Shown piece after piece: positions 8,109-16,030 of a stretch of 23,820 nt of DNA. Numbering within the stretch: the stretch's first letter is position 1; each line of letters opens with the position of its first letter. This DNA is from Bacilli bacterium. GTDB lineage: Bacteria; Bacillota_I; Bacilli_A; RFN20; CAG-826. The stretch spans positions 1-23,820 of the forward strand of contig JAEDIE010000022.1 in assembly GCA_016296775.1 (NCBI GenBank). The letters run 5' to 3'. A program made the translations under genes and the position numbers. The notes beneath the pieces are model-generated. The model saw only the letters and a program-made list of their open reading frames with translations, did no database searches and was not told where the DNA came from.

Positions 8109-8732
8109 ATGGCAAAAATTATATTAGTTGGTGGCGGCACCGCAAGCGGTAAAACATACGTTATAAATGAAGTTGTTAAACTTATTGGAGAAGAAAATGT
8201 TACTCATTTAAGTATAGATGACTATTATAAGGATTTAACTTCTCTTTCTATGGAAGAAAGAATTAAAGTTAACTATGATCATCCTAAAGCATTTGATTGG
8301 CCTTTAATTAAAAAACAACTTATTGATTTAAAAAATGATAAAACTATTAATAAACCTATTTATGACTTCACTGTCCATAATAGAAGTGAAAAGTTTGTAG
8401 AATTAACTCCTAAAAAGATTGTTATTGTTGAAGGTATTATGGCTTTAGTTAATAAAGATATTAGATCTATAGGAGATTTAAAAATATTTATTAATGCTAC
8501 AAGAGAAAGAAGATTGCTTCGTAGAATGGATAGAGACCAAAAGGAAAGAGGAAGAAGTGTTGATTCAATTATTAATCAATATTTCTCAACTGTTCAACCA
8601 ATGTATGAAGAAATTATTGAACCATCAAGCTATTATGCTGATATGTTAATAAATAATGATGGATATGATAATAAATCTATTAAAGTATTAGCTGCTGTTA
8701 TTAAAGCTTTAATAAATGGAGAAATGGAATAA
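8109..8732 (+). CDS. udk: Uridine kinase
   Basis: Phosphorylates uridine (and cytidine) to UMP/CMP in pyrimidine salvage; cytosolic P-loop kinase of the uridine kinase / phosphoribulokinase family. It is 207 aa, the usual length. Visible: P-loop GGGTASGKT near residues 8-16, SIDDYYKD, the substrate motif YDHPKAFDW, VEGIMAL (Walker B region), and the lid arginines in RRLLRRMDRDQKERGR. No Shine-Dalgarno precedes the ATG; an extended -10 ends 6 nt before it. The stop codon is embedded in a terminator hairpin, so the gene is a compact monocistronic unit. Divergent from clpB. Confidence 0.95.
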   Translation: MAKIILVGGGTASGKTYVINEVVKLIGEENVTHLSIDDYYKDLTSLSMEERIKVNYDHPKAFDWPLIKKQLIDLKNDKTINKPIYDFTVHNRSEKFVELTPKKIVIVEGIMALVNKDIRSIGDLKIFINATRERRLLRRMDRDQKERGRSVDSIINQYFSTVQPMYEEIIEPSSYYADMLINNDGYDNKSIKVLAAVIKALINGEME

Positions 8733-8746
8733 TATTCCATTTTTTT
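8722..8746 (+). terminator. udk intrinsic terminator overlapping the stop codon
   Basis: A nine-pair stem (8722-8730 with 8734-8742) and a 3-nt loop, running into a T run to 8746. The TAA stop (8730-8732) lies at the stem top and loop. Confidence 0.85.
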
Positions 8747-8755
8747 ATTTGCAAT

Positions 8756-8782
8756 AAAAAAAGACTATATTTTCATATAGCC
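8756..8782 (-). terminator. Intrinsic terminator of the 8807-9298 gene
   Basis: On the minus strand, GGCTATAT and ATATAGTC (8775-8782 with 8763-8770) pair with one G-U, around a GAAA tetraloop, followed by seven T (8756-8762). Confidence 0.85.
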
Positions 8783-8806
8783 TAATTCTTTATAGTAAAT
8801 ATTTAA

Positions 8807-9298
8807 TTAGTAAGGTTTAACTTCTTTCTTTGGAATAGAAACGATAGCTACAGAAAGCATCATTAATCCACCAATTAAAGTAACGATTGAACTAACAATT
8901 GCACCCCATTGTGTTTCTCCATTAGTTCCATCACCTTCAATTCCAACACCTTTTGGACCATGTTCATGGAATAAAATATAACTACAACCAACTAAAGCTC
9001 CACCAGTTAAAACAAGTAAAGCACCAGTGATAAGTAAGAATACTTTTAATCCGCTTAATAATTCAGGTTTAATTAAAGTAAGGACTAAACAAGTAATAAG
9101 AAGAAGTAATCCACTTCCAATGAAGCAAATAGCAACAATGTTTCCAGCGGTATATCTTCCATAACCACCATAGTTTAATGATTCAAAGAAGTTAATTGTT
9201 TCTCCACTACTCTTAACAGCAATTGGAGCAAATAAGAAAGCTACACCAGCGATAATAATTAATAATGTAATAAGATATAAAGGTAAATGTTTTTTCAT
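8807..9298 (-). CDS. Four-helix membrane protein of unknown function
   Basis: 163 aa, with hydrophobic helices at about 7-28, 50-78, 84-110 and 131-155 and an outside-like Gly-rich loop (HEHGPKGVGIEGDG). I recognise no named family. Its first part (FAPI...INFFESLNY) matches the protein encoded at 10333-10872 (FAPVV...ISFYEALHY), so the two are probably paralogues flanking a propeller-like protein. AAAGGA ribosome site, ATG start. It has its own promoter at 9325-9353 and its own terminator, so it can be expressed separately from the two upstream genes. Confidence 0.8.
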   Translation of the reverse strand: MKKHLPLYLITLLIIIAGVAFLFAPIAVKSSGETINFFESLNYGGYGRYTAGNIVAICFIGSGLLLLITCLVLTLIKPELLSGLKVFLLITGALLVLTGGALVGCSYILFHEHGPKGVGIEGDGTNGETQWGAIVSSIVTLIGGLMMLSVAIVSIPKKEVKPY

Positions 9299-9324
9299 AT
9301 GAATATCCTTTCTTTCAACACATA

Positions 9325-9353
9325 AATATACACTAAATAATGGTTTTTTTCAA
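9325..9353 (-). promoter_or_regulatory. Promoter of the 8807-9298 membrane protein gene
   Basis: TTGAAA (9348-9353), a 17-nt spacer and TATATT (9325-9330), close to the housekeeping consensus. The leader to the ATG is about 20 nt and carries AAAGGA. Confidence 0.65.
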
Positions 9354-9359
9354 CACTTA

Positions 9360-10343
9360 TTAACTTATAGTTAATTCTCTAATTTTATTAGAAAAAAACA
9401 TCGAACCAAATATGTATTTACTAGAACCACTAGTGGATATTATCAATAACTTATCTTTACTTGAATTTAAATCTAATCCATTTAATAACATAGGGCCTTT
9501 AATAACCTTAAACGGATCATTAAATTCTTTAACATTTATTCCATTAATTAAAGTTGAAGTTAACCTAATTTCACTTAAATTAAACATTCCAATATATGTA
9601 TCTTCAAAACCTTTATTAGAAATTAAAACAATAGTTTCTTCATCAATAAATGAAGCACCTTTAACAAATGAAGAAGTAGAATAAATATCTAAAGGAACAC
9701 TAAAATCACTATCAAATACGCTATATTTTACAATGTTTCCAGTTATATTATCTTCATAAGAAGTTGAACCAATATAAACAAAATTTGAATCAGCAAATAT
9801 ATAAGAACAGTTGTTAATAGATGTACTTACTCTAGATTTAATATCAATATAAGTAATAGGTTTATCACTACTATCTTTCTTTTCTAATTCATTAATTGAA
9901 ATAGTATAAATGCCATAAGTTAATTCATTATCTACACTTTTTTCATTCACTAAATAAATTGTATTATTAGAAAAAGCAATATCCATGTTGGAGCTAACTT
10001 TAATATTTTCTCCATTAGATAACAATTCATAACTTCTCATTTCATTACTAGAATCAACGACATAAAGATAAGTTTTATCATTTTTATTCATTGATCCAAC
10101 TAAAGCATATGTATTATCACTATTTAAATAAGTAATTCCACTAGCTACAAATCCATCTTTAATTCCAGGAATACTAGCTACATCTTTACTTAAATTATAA
10201 AAATCTTGATAAATAAAAAACTTAGCTACGTTTAAACTTCCCCAAATTAAAAAAATAGACATGAATATTATAGAGAAAATAATCCCTATAATAGTCATGG
10301 TCTTATTTAAAATTTTACTTTTTTCTTCTTGATTATTCCCCAT
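9360..10343 (-). CDS. Membrane-anchored, propeller-like extracytoplasmic protein
   Basis: 327 aa. There is one N-terminal helix (about 14-36) after a short charged tail, then a long region of repeated beta-rich blocks such as SDNTYALVGS, NNTIYLVNE, DSNFVYIGST, DEETIVLISN and KDKLLIIST, which read as blades of a beta-propeller. No enzymatic motif or named family recognised. It overlaps the upstream membrane-protein gene by 11 nt and has no evident ribosome site, so translation is probably coupled. A short inverted repeat (9359-9365 with 9369-9375) sits at its stop codon but lacks a T run. The propeller is an inference from repeat rhythm; a binding or scaffold role is plausible but unproven. 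Confidence 0.75.
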   Translation of the reverse strand: MGNNQEEKSKILNKTMTIIGIIFSIIFMSIFLIWGSLNVAKFFIYQDFYNLSKDVASIPGIKDGFVASGITYLNSDNTYALVGSMNKNDKTYLYVVDSSNEMRSYELLSNGENIKVSSNMDIAFSNNTIYLVNEKSVDNELTYGIYTISINELEKKDSSDKPITYIDIKSRVSTSINNCSYIFADSNFVYIGSTSYEDNITGNIVKYSVFDSDFSVPLDIYSTSSFVKGASFIDEETIVLISNKGFEDTYIGMFNLSEIRLTSTLINGINVKEFNDPFKVIKGPMLLNGLDLNSSKDKLLIISTSGSSKYIFGSMFFSNKIRELTIS

Positions 10344-10872
10344 AGAGTAATTCAGTTGTTGGTCTTACAAGATATGCATTATAAACACTAACAACAAATC
10401 CTAAGAAAGTAAAAACACCAACAAAAACACAACCAAAACCGTATTCTCTACTGCTCCAGTTTTTAATAACTCCACCTAATTTTCCAATGGTTGAAACAAA
10501 TTCACTATATCCAAAGAAACCAAGGAAAATACAAACAAATAAGAAAATTACAAGAGCGATTAAAAGAATGAATCTAACAATATAATAAACATTTTTTGAT
10601 TTAAAAACTTTTAATAATTTTTCTTCTTTTAAGTTTGCAAAAACAACTAATAAACTAGCAGTAATTAAAGCTAAACCAAGAAAAACAATTAATGTAACGA
10701 TAGCTTTACATACAGGTATTGCATCGTTAAACTCATAATGAAGAGCTTCATAGAAAGAGATAAAATCATTTCCAACAGTTACTACTGGTGCAAACATAGA
10801 TACAAACGATACTACAACTAACACCAAAGCTACAATTGAAATGATGGCATCATTTTTTAATAACTTTTTCAT
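10333..10872 (-). CDS. Four-helix membrane protein, paralogue of the 8807-9298 product
   Basis: 179 aa, with helices at about 9-31, 55-81, 97-122 and 146-168. The FAPVV...ISFYEALHY segment mirrors the 163-aa protein two genes downstream. AAAGGA precedes the ATG. It is the first gene of a two-gene unit with the propeller-like protein, whose start lies inside its 3' end. Function unknown. Confidence 0.8.
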   Translation of the reverse strand: MKKLLKNDAIISIVALVLVVVSFVSMFAPVVTVGNDFISFYEALHYEFNDAIPVCKAIVTLIVFLGLALITASLLVVFANLKEEKLLKVFKSKNVYYIVRFILLIALVIFLFVCIFLGFFGYSEFVSTIGKLGGVIKNWSSREYGFGCVFVGVFTFLGFVVSVYNAYLVRPTTELLYGE

Positions 10873-10898
10873 AATAAAAATTTCCTTTAACGATTAAT

Positions 10899-10904
10899 AT
10901 TATA
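10899..10904 (-). promoter_or_regulatory. -10 element for the 10872-9360 unit
   Basis: TATAAT on the minus strand, about 27 nt before the ATG. I see no convincing -35. Confidence 0.4.
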
Positions 10905-10928
10905 ACTTAAAGAAAAAGAAAATAAAGC

Positions 10929-10950
10929 AAAAATATATTTATATATTTTT
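10929..10950 (-). terminator. Possible AT-only terminator after the peroxidase gene
   Basis: A perfect 10-bp inverted repeat made only of A and T (10929-10938 with 10941-10950, 2-nt spacer), ending in a T run on either strand. A stem without G-C pairs is weak, so this is tentative. Confidence 0.3.
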
Positions 10951-10961
10951 AATGAATAAAA

Positions 10962-11438
10962 TTAACTTAAAAGACCAATAATTTTATCTTTAAATTCATC
11001 AATTGTTTCGTTAGGTTCAAATCTAGAAACAATATTTCCTTCTTTTGAAATTAAAAACTTCGTAAAATTCCATTTAATTCTTTTACCTTTATTAATTTCA
11101 CAGTTATTTTTTAAATAAGTATATAATGGATTTTCTTCTTTTCCATTAACTTTAATTTTACTAAATTGAGGGAAAGCTATAGCAAAACGAAGAACACAAA
11201 AATCGTGTATTTCTTCATTTGTTCCTGGAGCTTGATGTAAAAATTGATCACAAGGAAAATCAAGAATTTCAAAACCTTCTTCTTTATGTTCTAAATAAAA
11301 CTTTTCTAATCCTTCATATTGCTTAGTAAATCCACATTTTGTTGCAGTATTTACAATTAAAAGCACTTTTCCTTTATATTTTTCTAATTTAACGTTATTT
11401 CCTTTGTAGTCTAAAACTTCAAAATCGTAAATTGACAT
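10962..11438 (-). CDS. bsaA: Glutathione peroxidase family thiol peroxidase (Cys type)
   Basis: Reduces peroxides, in bacteria normally with thioredoxin rather than glutathione. 158 aa, family length. The peroxidatic Cys35 lies in NTATKCGFT. The catalytic tetrad is completed by Gln65 (FPCDQF), Trp123 and Asn124 (WNFTKF). Cys81 sits where the resolving Cys of the thioredoxin-dependent type is expected. FPCDQFLHQAPG departs from the usual FPCNQFGGQEPG at several positions. AGAGGT ribosome site, ATG start, and an own promoter overlapping the end of the upstream operon. Confidence 0.92.
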   Translation of the reverse strand: MSIYDFEVLDYKGNNVKLEKYKGKVLLIVNTATKCGFTKQYEGLEKFYLEHKEEGFEILDFPCDQFLHQAPGTNEEIHDFCVLRFAIAFPQFSKIKVNGKEENPLYTYLKNNCEINKGKRIKWNFTKFLISKEGNIVSRFEPNETIDEFKDKIIGLLS

Positions 11439-11457
11439 AAAATATACCTCTAATTAC

Positions 11458-11486
11458 ATAATAGACTTTTTAGAACATATTGTTAA
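11458..11486 (-). promoter_or_regulatory. Promoter of the peroxidase gene
   Basis: TTAACA (11481-11486), a 17-nt spacer and TATTAT (11458-11463). It abuts the stop codon of the upstream operon's last gene. Confidence 0.6.
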
Positions 11487-12233
11487 TTAATTTGCACTTT
11501 TTTTATCTATTCTTATTTTATTTAAGTGTTTGATTAATTTAACAAACGAAAAACAAAGTATAGAAACAAATATAGCTATTATTCCAAGTAATACATTACC
11601 TGTAGCATAACCAAATATATCGTAAAACCAATATAATTCGACACTTTCAGGTCCAAAATTAGATATTTCTCCACCAATAAATATGCTTAAAATAGTACAA
11701 AATGTAAAGTAAGAAGCATTAAATATACCTACCGGAATAGAGTCTTTAAATCTAAAATCATAAAGTTTAACAATAATCATGTATAAAGCTACATAAAAAA
11801 GCAAAATATGATAAGTTCTAGAATGTATATTTAACAATAAAGATTGTAAATCCCCACTATTTTCTAATCCAGGGAAAGAAACATAATATAAACTCCCCAT
11901 AACAATAAAAACGAATATCATATTAGCTTTAGCAATTCTTACTAAAATATTATCTTTATCAATGAAGGCAATAATAAAGTAAAAATACATTGCAGATGAA
12001 CAATAAATTATTGGATAAGATTTAGGATTGAATGTGCCATTTTTACTTATTAAATAATAGATTTTAATAACTTCTAAAATAACTAAGAAAAAGAAGGCTA
12101 TTTTAATAGGAATAAGCTTAGAATGACTATCTTTATTTTTAAAAAAATGTAAAGACAATACTAAAAACAATACTCCTAAAATAGTGCCAATTAAATTAGA
12201 TAAAAAGAAAATTAATCCATAGGAGTAAGTCAC
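11487..12233 (-). CDS. YwaF/TMEM164-like integral membrane protein, third gene of a triplet
   Basis: 248 aa with about seven hydrophobic helices. It is clearly homologous to the protein at 12922-13692: both have KNKD..KL.PIK, E..KIYYLIS..G.FN, then a helix with a conserved Cys (C78 in YPIIYCSSAMY) and later a His pair (H137, H142 in NIHSRTYH). The Cys-to-His distance (59) suits the TMEM164/YwaF family, where the human member is reported as a phospholipid acyltransferase using a Cys. Family assignment is an inference from memory. The start is GTG at 12231-12233 with AGAAGG (12243-12248) 9 nt upstream, 5 nt after the preceding gene. Confidence 0.75.
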   Translation of the reverse strand: MTYSYGLIFFLSNLIGTILGVLFLVLSLHFFKNKDSHSKLIPIKIAFFFLVILEVIKIYYLISKNGTFNPKSYPIIYCSSAMYFYFIIAFIDKDNILVRIAKANMIFVFIVMGSLYYVSFPGLENSGDLQSLLLNIHSRTYHILLFYVALYMIIVKLYDFRFKDSIPVGIFNASYFTFCTILSIFIGGEISNFGPESVELYWFYDIFGYATGNVLLGIIAIFVSILCFSFVKLIKHLNKIRIDKKSAN

Positions 12234-12238
12234 TTTAA

Positions 12239-12922
12239 TTAACCTTCTATTTTCTTTTTATTTAAACTATAACCAACCAAAGTAACAAAAGGAATAAATA
12301 TACTAGCTAAAGAAATAAATATTGATAAGTAAAAACTTAAATCGTAGTCATAATTTATTTCCCATAAATATTTAGTTCCAATACTAATTAAAGTATATAA
12401 CGTATAGATTCCTATAGAAAATAATAAGGAAAACATATGGAATTTTATATTTTTATCTTTATATAAGTATAAAGAAATAAGTCCAAAAGTAGTCACTAAA
12501 CCAGACTCAACAAAATATAAAGCATTTTCAATCTGATAAATATCTAAGCTATTTCCTGCTTCATCTTTAGCTAAAGCTAAATATACTCTAGGAGCAAAAA
12601 TAGCAAAAAACATAGGAATCAAGAAAGTTAAAGATGTAACTCTAGAAAAGAATTCACCCAACTTTCCTTTATTAAACGAAGCAAATAAAGCAAACACAAT
12701 AAAGAAACTGATAAATGAGAAAGTTAATTCTCCACTAGGAGTTTTAGCTTTATCATAAAATGAAGCATTATAGAAAAATCTTAACAACTCCAAACATAAT
12801 GTTACAATAATTATAATCTTGTTAACTTTAACAAGATTTTTATATTTAAATAAATATAAACTAACAAACAAAATAACAGGAATACATAAAGTAAAAACAA
12901 CAAGTAAAATATTATTTAACAT
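12239..12922 (-). CDS. Degenerate TMEM164-like paralogue, second gene of the triplet
   Basis: 227 aa with about seven hydrophobic helices. It aligns with its neighbours in layout: LCLELLRFFYNASFYD corresponds to their E..KIYYLIS region, and YFVESGLVTTFGLISLYLYKDKNIKF to HFHSIIYHLIMFGVSLYLITTKLYKF. The position of the conserved Cys is Ile (TFSFISFF), and both His positions are Val. If the neighbours are Cys/His enzymes, this one is inactive and may be a partner subunit. AAAGGAGG precedes the ATG, which shares its A with the upstream stop (TAATG). Confidence 0.75.
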   Translation of the reverse strand: MLNNILLVVFTLCIPVILFVSLYLFKYKNLVKVNKIIIIVTLCLELLRFFYNASFYDKAKTPSGELTFSFISFFIVFALFASFNKGKLGEFFSRVTSLTFLIPMFFAIFAPRVYLALAKDEAGNSLDIYQIENALYFVESGLVTTFGLISLYLYKDKNIKFHMFSLLFSIGIYTLYTLISIGTKYLWEINYDYDLSFYLSIFISLASIFIPFVTLVGYSLNKKKIEG

Positions 12923-13692
12923 TATTTAACCTCCTTTATTTCTTCATTTTTAACTACTTTATTTTTCTTTTTACTGCATAAAGCAATTAATCCATAAGTT
13001 AAAAAAGTAAGTATCCACATCAATAAAATGATACATAAGTTACCAGGAACATAACCAATACTCTTATATAAGAAATTAAATACAGGTGATCCGTTAAATC
13101 CATATCCAAAGAAAGATATATCGCCCTTAATAAATAAAGTAATAACTGTAGCCATTAAAACATACAAACTTAAACATACACCAATTCCAACACTCTTTTT
13201 AAATTCAAACTTATATAACTTGGTAGTAATTAAATATAGACTTACTCCAAACATAATTAAATGATAAATGATTGAATGAAAATGAATAATATTAAATGAT
13301 CCACTTTGCATCAAATCATAATCTCCTACAGTTAAGAAAACAAAAAGAATTGATATTAAACAAGGAAGTACACTCATACCCATTGCTAAATCACTTAACT
13401 TATTATTTTTAAAACAGAATAAAGGATATGTATACATAACGATCGAACAAAATACTATTGGAAATCTATTTACATTAAATCCACCATCTCTAGAAATGAG
13501 ATAATAAATCTTAGCAATTTCCATTATAACTAAAATATAAAAACAAACTTTAATAGGTAACAATTTAGTCTTTTCGTCTTTATTTTTTAAGAAAATTGTA
13601 CCAAGAACAACCAGAACAATAGTTATAACAATACCTGCTAATAAAACACCTATCGAATTCCAATATTTAAAATTAAACATTAAAACTTTCAT
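12922..13692 (-). CDS. YwaF/TMEM164-like integral membrane protein, first gene of the triplet
   Basis: 256 aa with about seven hydrophobic helices and a Lys-rich cytoplasmic tail. It keeps the candidate catalytic residues: Cys82 in FPIVFCSIVMY and His137, His139 and His144 in HFHSIIYH. AAAGGAG ribosome site, ATG start. It is the promoter-proximal gene of a three-gene operon, driven by an extended -10 at 13714-13722. Function is inferred from family resemblance only: lipid acyl transfer if it is truly TMEM164-like. Confidence 0.75.
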   Translation of the reverse strand: MKVLMFNFKYWNSIGVLLAGIVITIVLVVLGTIFLKNKDEKTKLLPIKVCFYILVIMEIAKIYYLISRDGGFNVNRFPIVFCSIVMYTYPLFCFKNNKLSDLAMGMSVLPCLISILFVFLTVGDYDLMQSGSFNIIHFHSIIYHLIMFGVSLYLITTKLYKFEFKKSVGIGVCLSLYVLMATVITLFIKGDISFFGYGFNGSPVFNFLYKSIGYVPGNLCIILLMWILTFLTYGLIALCSKKKNKVVKNEEIKEVK

Positions 13693-13713
13693 AAGTTCTC
13701 CTTTGGTATATTC

Positions 13714-13722
13714 ATTATATCA
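13714..13722 (-). promoter_or_regulatory. Extended -10 promoter of the three-gene membrane operon
   Basis: TGATATAAT on the minus strand. TTGTTA (13735-13740) is a possible -35 with a short 15-nt spacer. Confidence 0.6.
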
Positions 13723-13847
13723 TATTTATATAAATAACAAGATTAAACAATTTATATAAAATACCTGATATTTCATATAGTTTTTAAAACCTATTTTATT
13801 TAATATTAGATTTATTAGTAATTAAAACTAGTTATCTTATGTATATT

Positions 13848-13877
13848 AAAAAGCGTAAATGATTATACATTTACGCT
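13848..13877 (-). terminator. Intrinsic terminator of the M18 aminopeptidase gene
   Basis: A perfect 10-bp stem AGCGTAAATG / CATTTACGCT (13852-13861 with 13868-13877) and a 6-nt loop. The minus strand continues into TTTT. The plus strand is also followed by a T-rich stretch. Confidence 0.8.
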
Positions 13878-13900
13878 ATAATTTTTAATTAATTATATTC

Positions 13901-15259
13901 TTATTTTAACAAGAATGCTTTATAAGCTACATAAGCTTCATAAAGGTCGGCTTTTGAAATAATTTCCATTGGAGCATGCATATTTAATACAGCAATACCT
14001 GCATCAACAACATCCATGTTTTCATTACCTAAAATATAAGCAATGGTTCCTCCACCACCTTGATCAACTCTACCAAGTTCAGCAGTTTGATAATTGATGT
14101 TATTTTCATCCATTACTTTTCTAATCCAAGCAAAGTATTCAGGATTACAATCATTACAACCTGATTTTCCTCTTGCACCAGTATATTTATTAAAAACAAT
14201 ACCATTTCCTAAATAACAGCTGTTCTTTTCTTCATAAACTGAAGCAAATAAAGGATCATAACCTGCACTAACATCGCTACTTAACATTTTAGAATTGCTC
14301 ATTAATGTTCCTAAAGCTATTGGACTATATTCATTTGTTTTAACAAGTAAATCGACAATTGTATCAATAAAGAATCTAGATTGAGCACCAGTTGCTCCAA
14401 CGCTTCCAATTTCTTCTTTATCTACTAAAATAGTACAACTTGTATATGTAGGAACTTCTTCTAAATCTAAAATAGCTTTTAAAGAAGTGTAGGCACAACA
14501 TCTATCATCATGTCCATAACCAGCAATCATTGATCTATCGATACCATAGAATCTAGCCTTATCAGCAGGAACAACTTCAATTTCACTACTTAAGAAGTCT
14601 TCTTCTTCGATACCATATTTTTCTTTTAAAGCTTCAAGTACTAATTCTTTAACACCTTTATCTTTAATAGCCATACTTCCAATAGTAACATCAAGATTTT
14701 CTCCTTCAATTACTCTTCCAGCTGGTTTACTTAATTGATCTTGACTTAAATGAATTAAGAGATCTGAAATACCAACAACTGGATCATTATCATCAAGTCC
14801 AATATTAATATCAACAACTGTTCCATCTTTTTTAACAACTACTCCAACAAGAGCAAGAGGAATTGTAACCCATTGATATTTTTTAACTCCACCATAATAA
14901 TGAGTATCTAAATAAGCAAATCCACTTCTTTCATATAAAGGATTTTGCTTTAAATCTAGTCTTGGTGAATCGATATGAGCTCCTAAAACTCTAATTCCTT
15001 CTACCATTGGTTTTTTACCAATAATGTAAGCACAAACATTTTTATTTCTATTTACATAATATAATTTTGTGCCAGGAGCAAATTCCTTTACTTCCTTAAT
15101 GTCTTTAAATCCTTTTTCTTTTAATAAAGCAACACTTTCTTTAACTACTAATCTTTCATTTTTTCCATTATTAATGAAATCAATGTAAGAAGAAGCTAAA
15201 GAATCTACTTTTTTAAAATCTTCTTCACTATATTTATCCCATGCTTTTTTTGAATACAT
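13901..15259 (-). CDS. apeA: M18 family aminopeptidase
   Basis: Zinc metallo-aminopeptidase that trims N-terminal residues from peptides in the cytosol; forms large tetrahedral dodecamers in this family. 452 aa, normal length. Metal site: H95 and D97 in GAHIDSPRLD, D251/D252 in GYGHDDRCCAY, the E282-E283 pair in VDKEEIGS, and a final His in NMHAPME. AGGAGGTAA precedes the ATG. It is monocistronic, with its own promoter region and terminator, separated by 72 nt from surE upstream. Confidence 0.96.
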   Translation of the reverse strand: MYSKKAWDKYSEEDFKKVDSLASSYIDFINNGKNERLVVKESVALLKEKGFKDIKEVKEFAPGTKLYYVNRNKNVCAYIIGKKPMVEGIRVLGAHIDSPRLDLKQNPLYERSGFAYLDTHYYGGVKKYQWVTIPLALVGVVVKKDGTVVDINIGLDDNDPVVGISDLLIHLSQDQLSKPAGRVIEGENLDVTIGSMAIKDKGVKELVLEALKEKYGIEEEDFLSSEIEVVPADKARFYGIDRSMIAGYGHDDRCCAYTSLKAILDLEEVPTYTSCTILVDKEEIGSVGATGAQSRFFIDTIVDLLVKTNEYSPIALGTLMSNSKMLSSDVSAGYDPLFASVYEEKNSCYLGNGIVFNKYTGARGKSGCNDCNPEYFAWIRKVMDENNINYQTAELGRVDQGGGGTIAYILGNENMDVVDAGIAVLNMHAPMEIISKADLYEAYVAYKAFLLK

Positions 15260-15278
15260 AAAAATTACCTCCTCAATT

Positions 15279-15314
15279 ATTGTAATACAAAAATTAATTT
15301 TTCAAATTAATTTG
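15279..15314 (-). promoter_or_regulatory. apeA promoter region with two adjacent palindromes
   Basis: TACAAT (15279-15284) with TTTGAA (15301-15306) 16 nt upstream is a possible promoter. Two AT palindromes overlap the -35 region: AAAAATTAATTTTT (15289-15302) and CAAATTAATTTG (15303-15314). They may be an operator or chance in AT-rich DNA. Confidence 0.4.
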
Positions 15315-15331
15315 ATAATAAATATATCTAT

Positions 15332-16030
15332 TTAATCTTTTTTAATTGAATTAGATAAAACTAAACAAGAAATATAGTGAGTATTTTGAAATAAATAAGC
15401 TTCACTATTTTCAACTTTAGGATTATTTATTGTTCTTTTTGCAAAATATAAACCATCTTTAAAATCATAATAATGTGTATCATCACGATATTCAAAAATA
15501 GATCTTTTAATTCCATCGATTCTACTAAAATCTAATGGAAAATTAAATGAAACTATATCATTTTCATTTACTAAATTATTGTTAAAAGCATAATTGAAAC
15601 AAGGTAGAACCCACTCACTTAATTTATCAATTCCTAAAGGAGCACTATAAGCTATAGAACCAATATGATTTTTACTAGCTTCTAAACAAGCTCCAATAGT
15701 TCCTGAATACATTGTATCATAACTAATATTTTCACCTTTATTGCATCCACTAACAACTAAATCTATATGAATTCCTAACTCTTTTTTACAAAAATAGTTT
15801 CCTAAGTTAACACAATCACTTGGAGTTCCATCAATAATATATTCGTTTTCTTTAACTTTAATAACACTTAATCCTCTTGTTAAAGTACAGCTACAACTTT
15901 TTGCACTCATTACCTCTTTTGGTGCAAAAACATATACATTTCCCACTTCTTTTAACTTTTCTTTAACAATATGTAATAACTCTGAATCATAAGAATCATC
16001 ATTAGTTAACAAAATATTTAATTTAGGCAT
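15332..16030 (-). CDS. surE: SurE 5'/3'-nucleotidase
   Basis: Metal-dependent phosphatase that removes phosphate from nucleoside monophosphates. 232 aa. The metal site shows as LLTNDD (N10, D11, D12), SAKS (Ser42) and GCNKGENISYDT. The substrate motif DGTPSDCVN is intact. The usual NDDG reads NDDS. Its start lies 8 nt inside the upstream 139-aa gene, with AGGAG there, making it the last gene of the K+ uptake operon, an unusual place for surE. Confidence 0.92.
   Translation of the reverse strand: MPKLNILLTNDDSYDSELLHIVKEKLKEVGNVYVFAPKEVMSAKSCSCTLTRGLSVIKVKENEYIIDGTPSDCVNLGNYFCKKELGIHIDLVVSGCNKGENISYDTMYSGTIGACLEASKNHIGSIAYSAPLGIDKLSEWVLPCFNYAFNNNLVNENDIVSFNFPLDFSRIDGIKRSIFEYRDDTHYYDFKDGLYFAKRTINNPKVENSEAYLFQNTHYISCLVLSNSIKKD

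Noticed and set aside
9359..9375. Inverted repeat at the propeller gene stop considered as terminator
   Set aside because: No T run follows on the minus strand, and the next gene's promoter begins there.
9412..9684. Open frame of 90 codons on the plus strand
   Set aside because: Antisense shadow of the propeller-like protein gene.
12239..12922. Possible pseudogene status of the middle membrane protein
   Set aside because: The frame is intact, the ribosome site is strong and translation is coupled, so it is a maintained gene that has lost only the putative catalytic residues.
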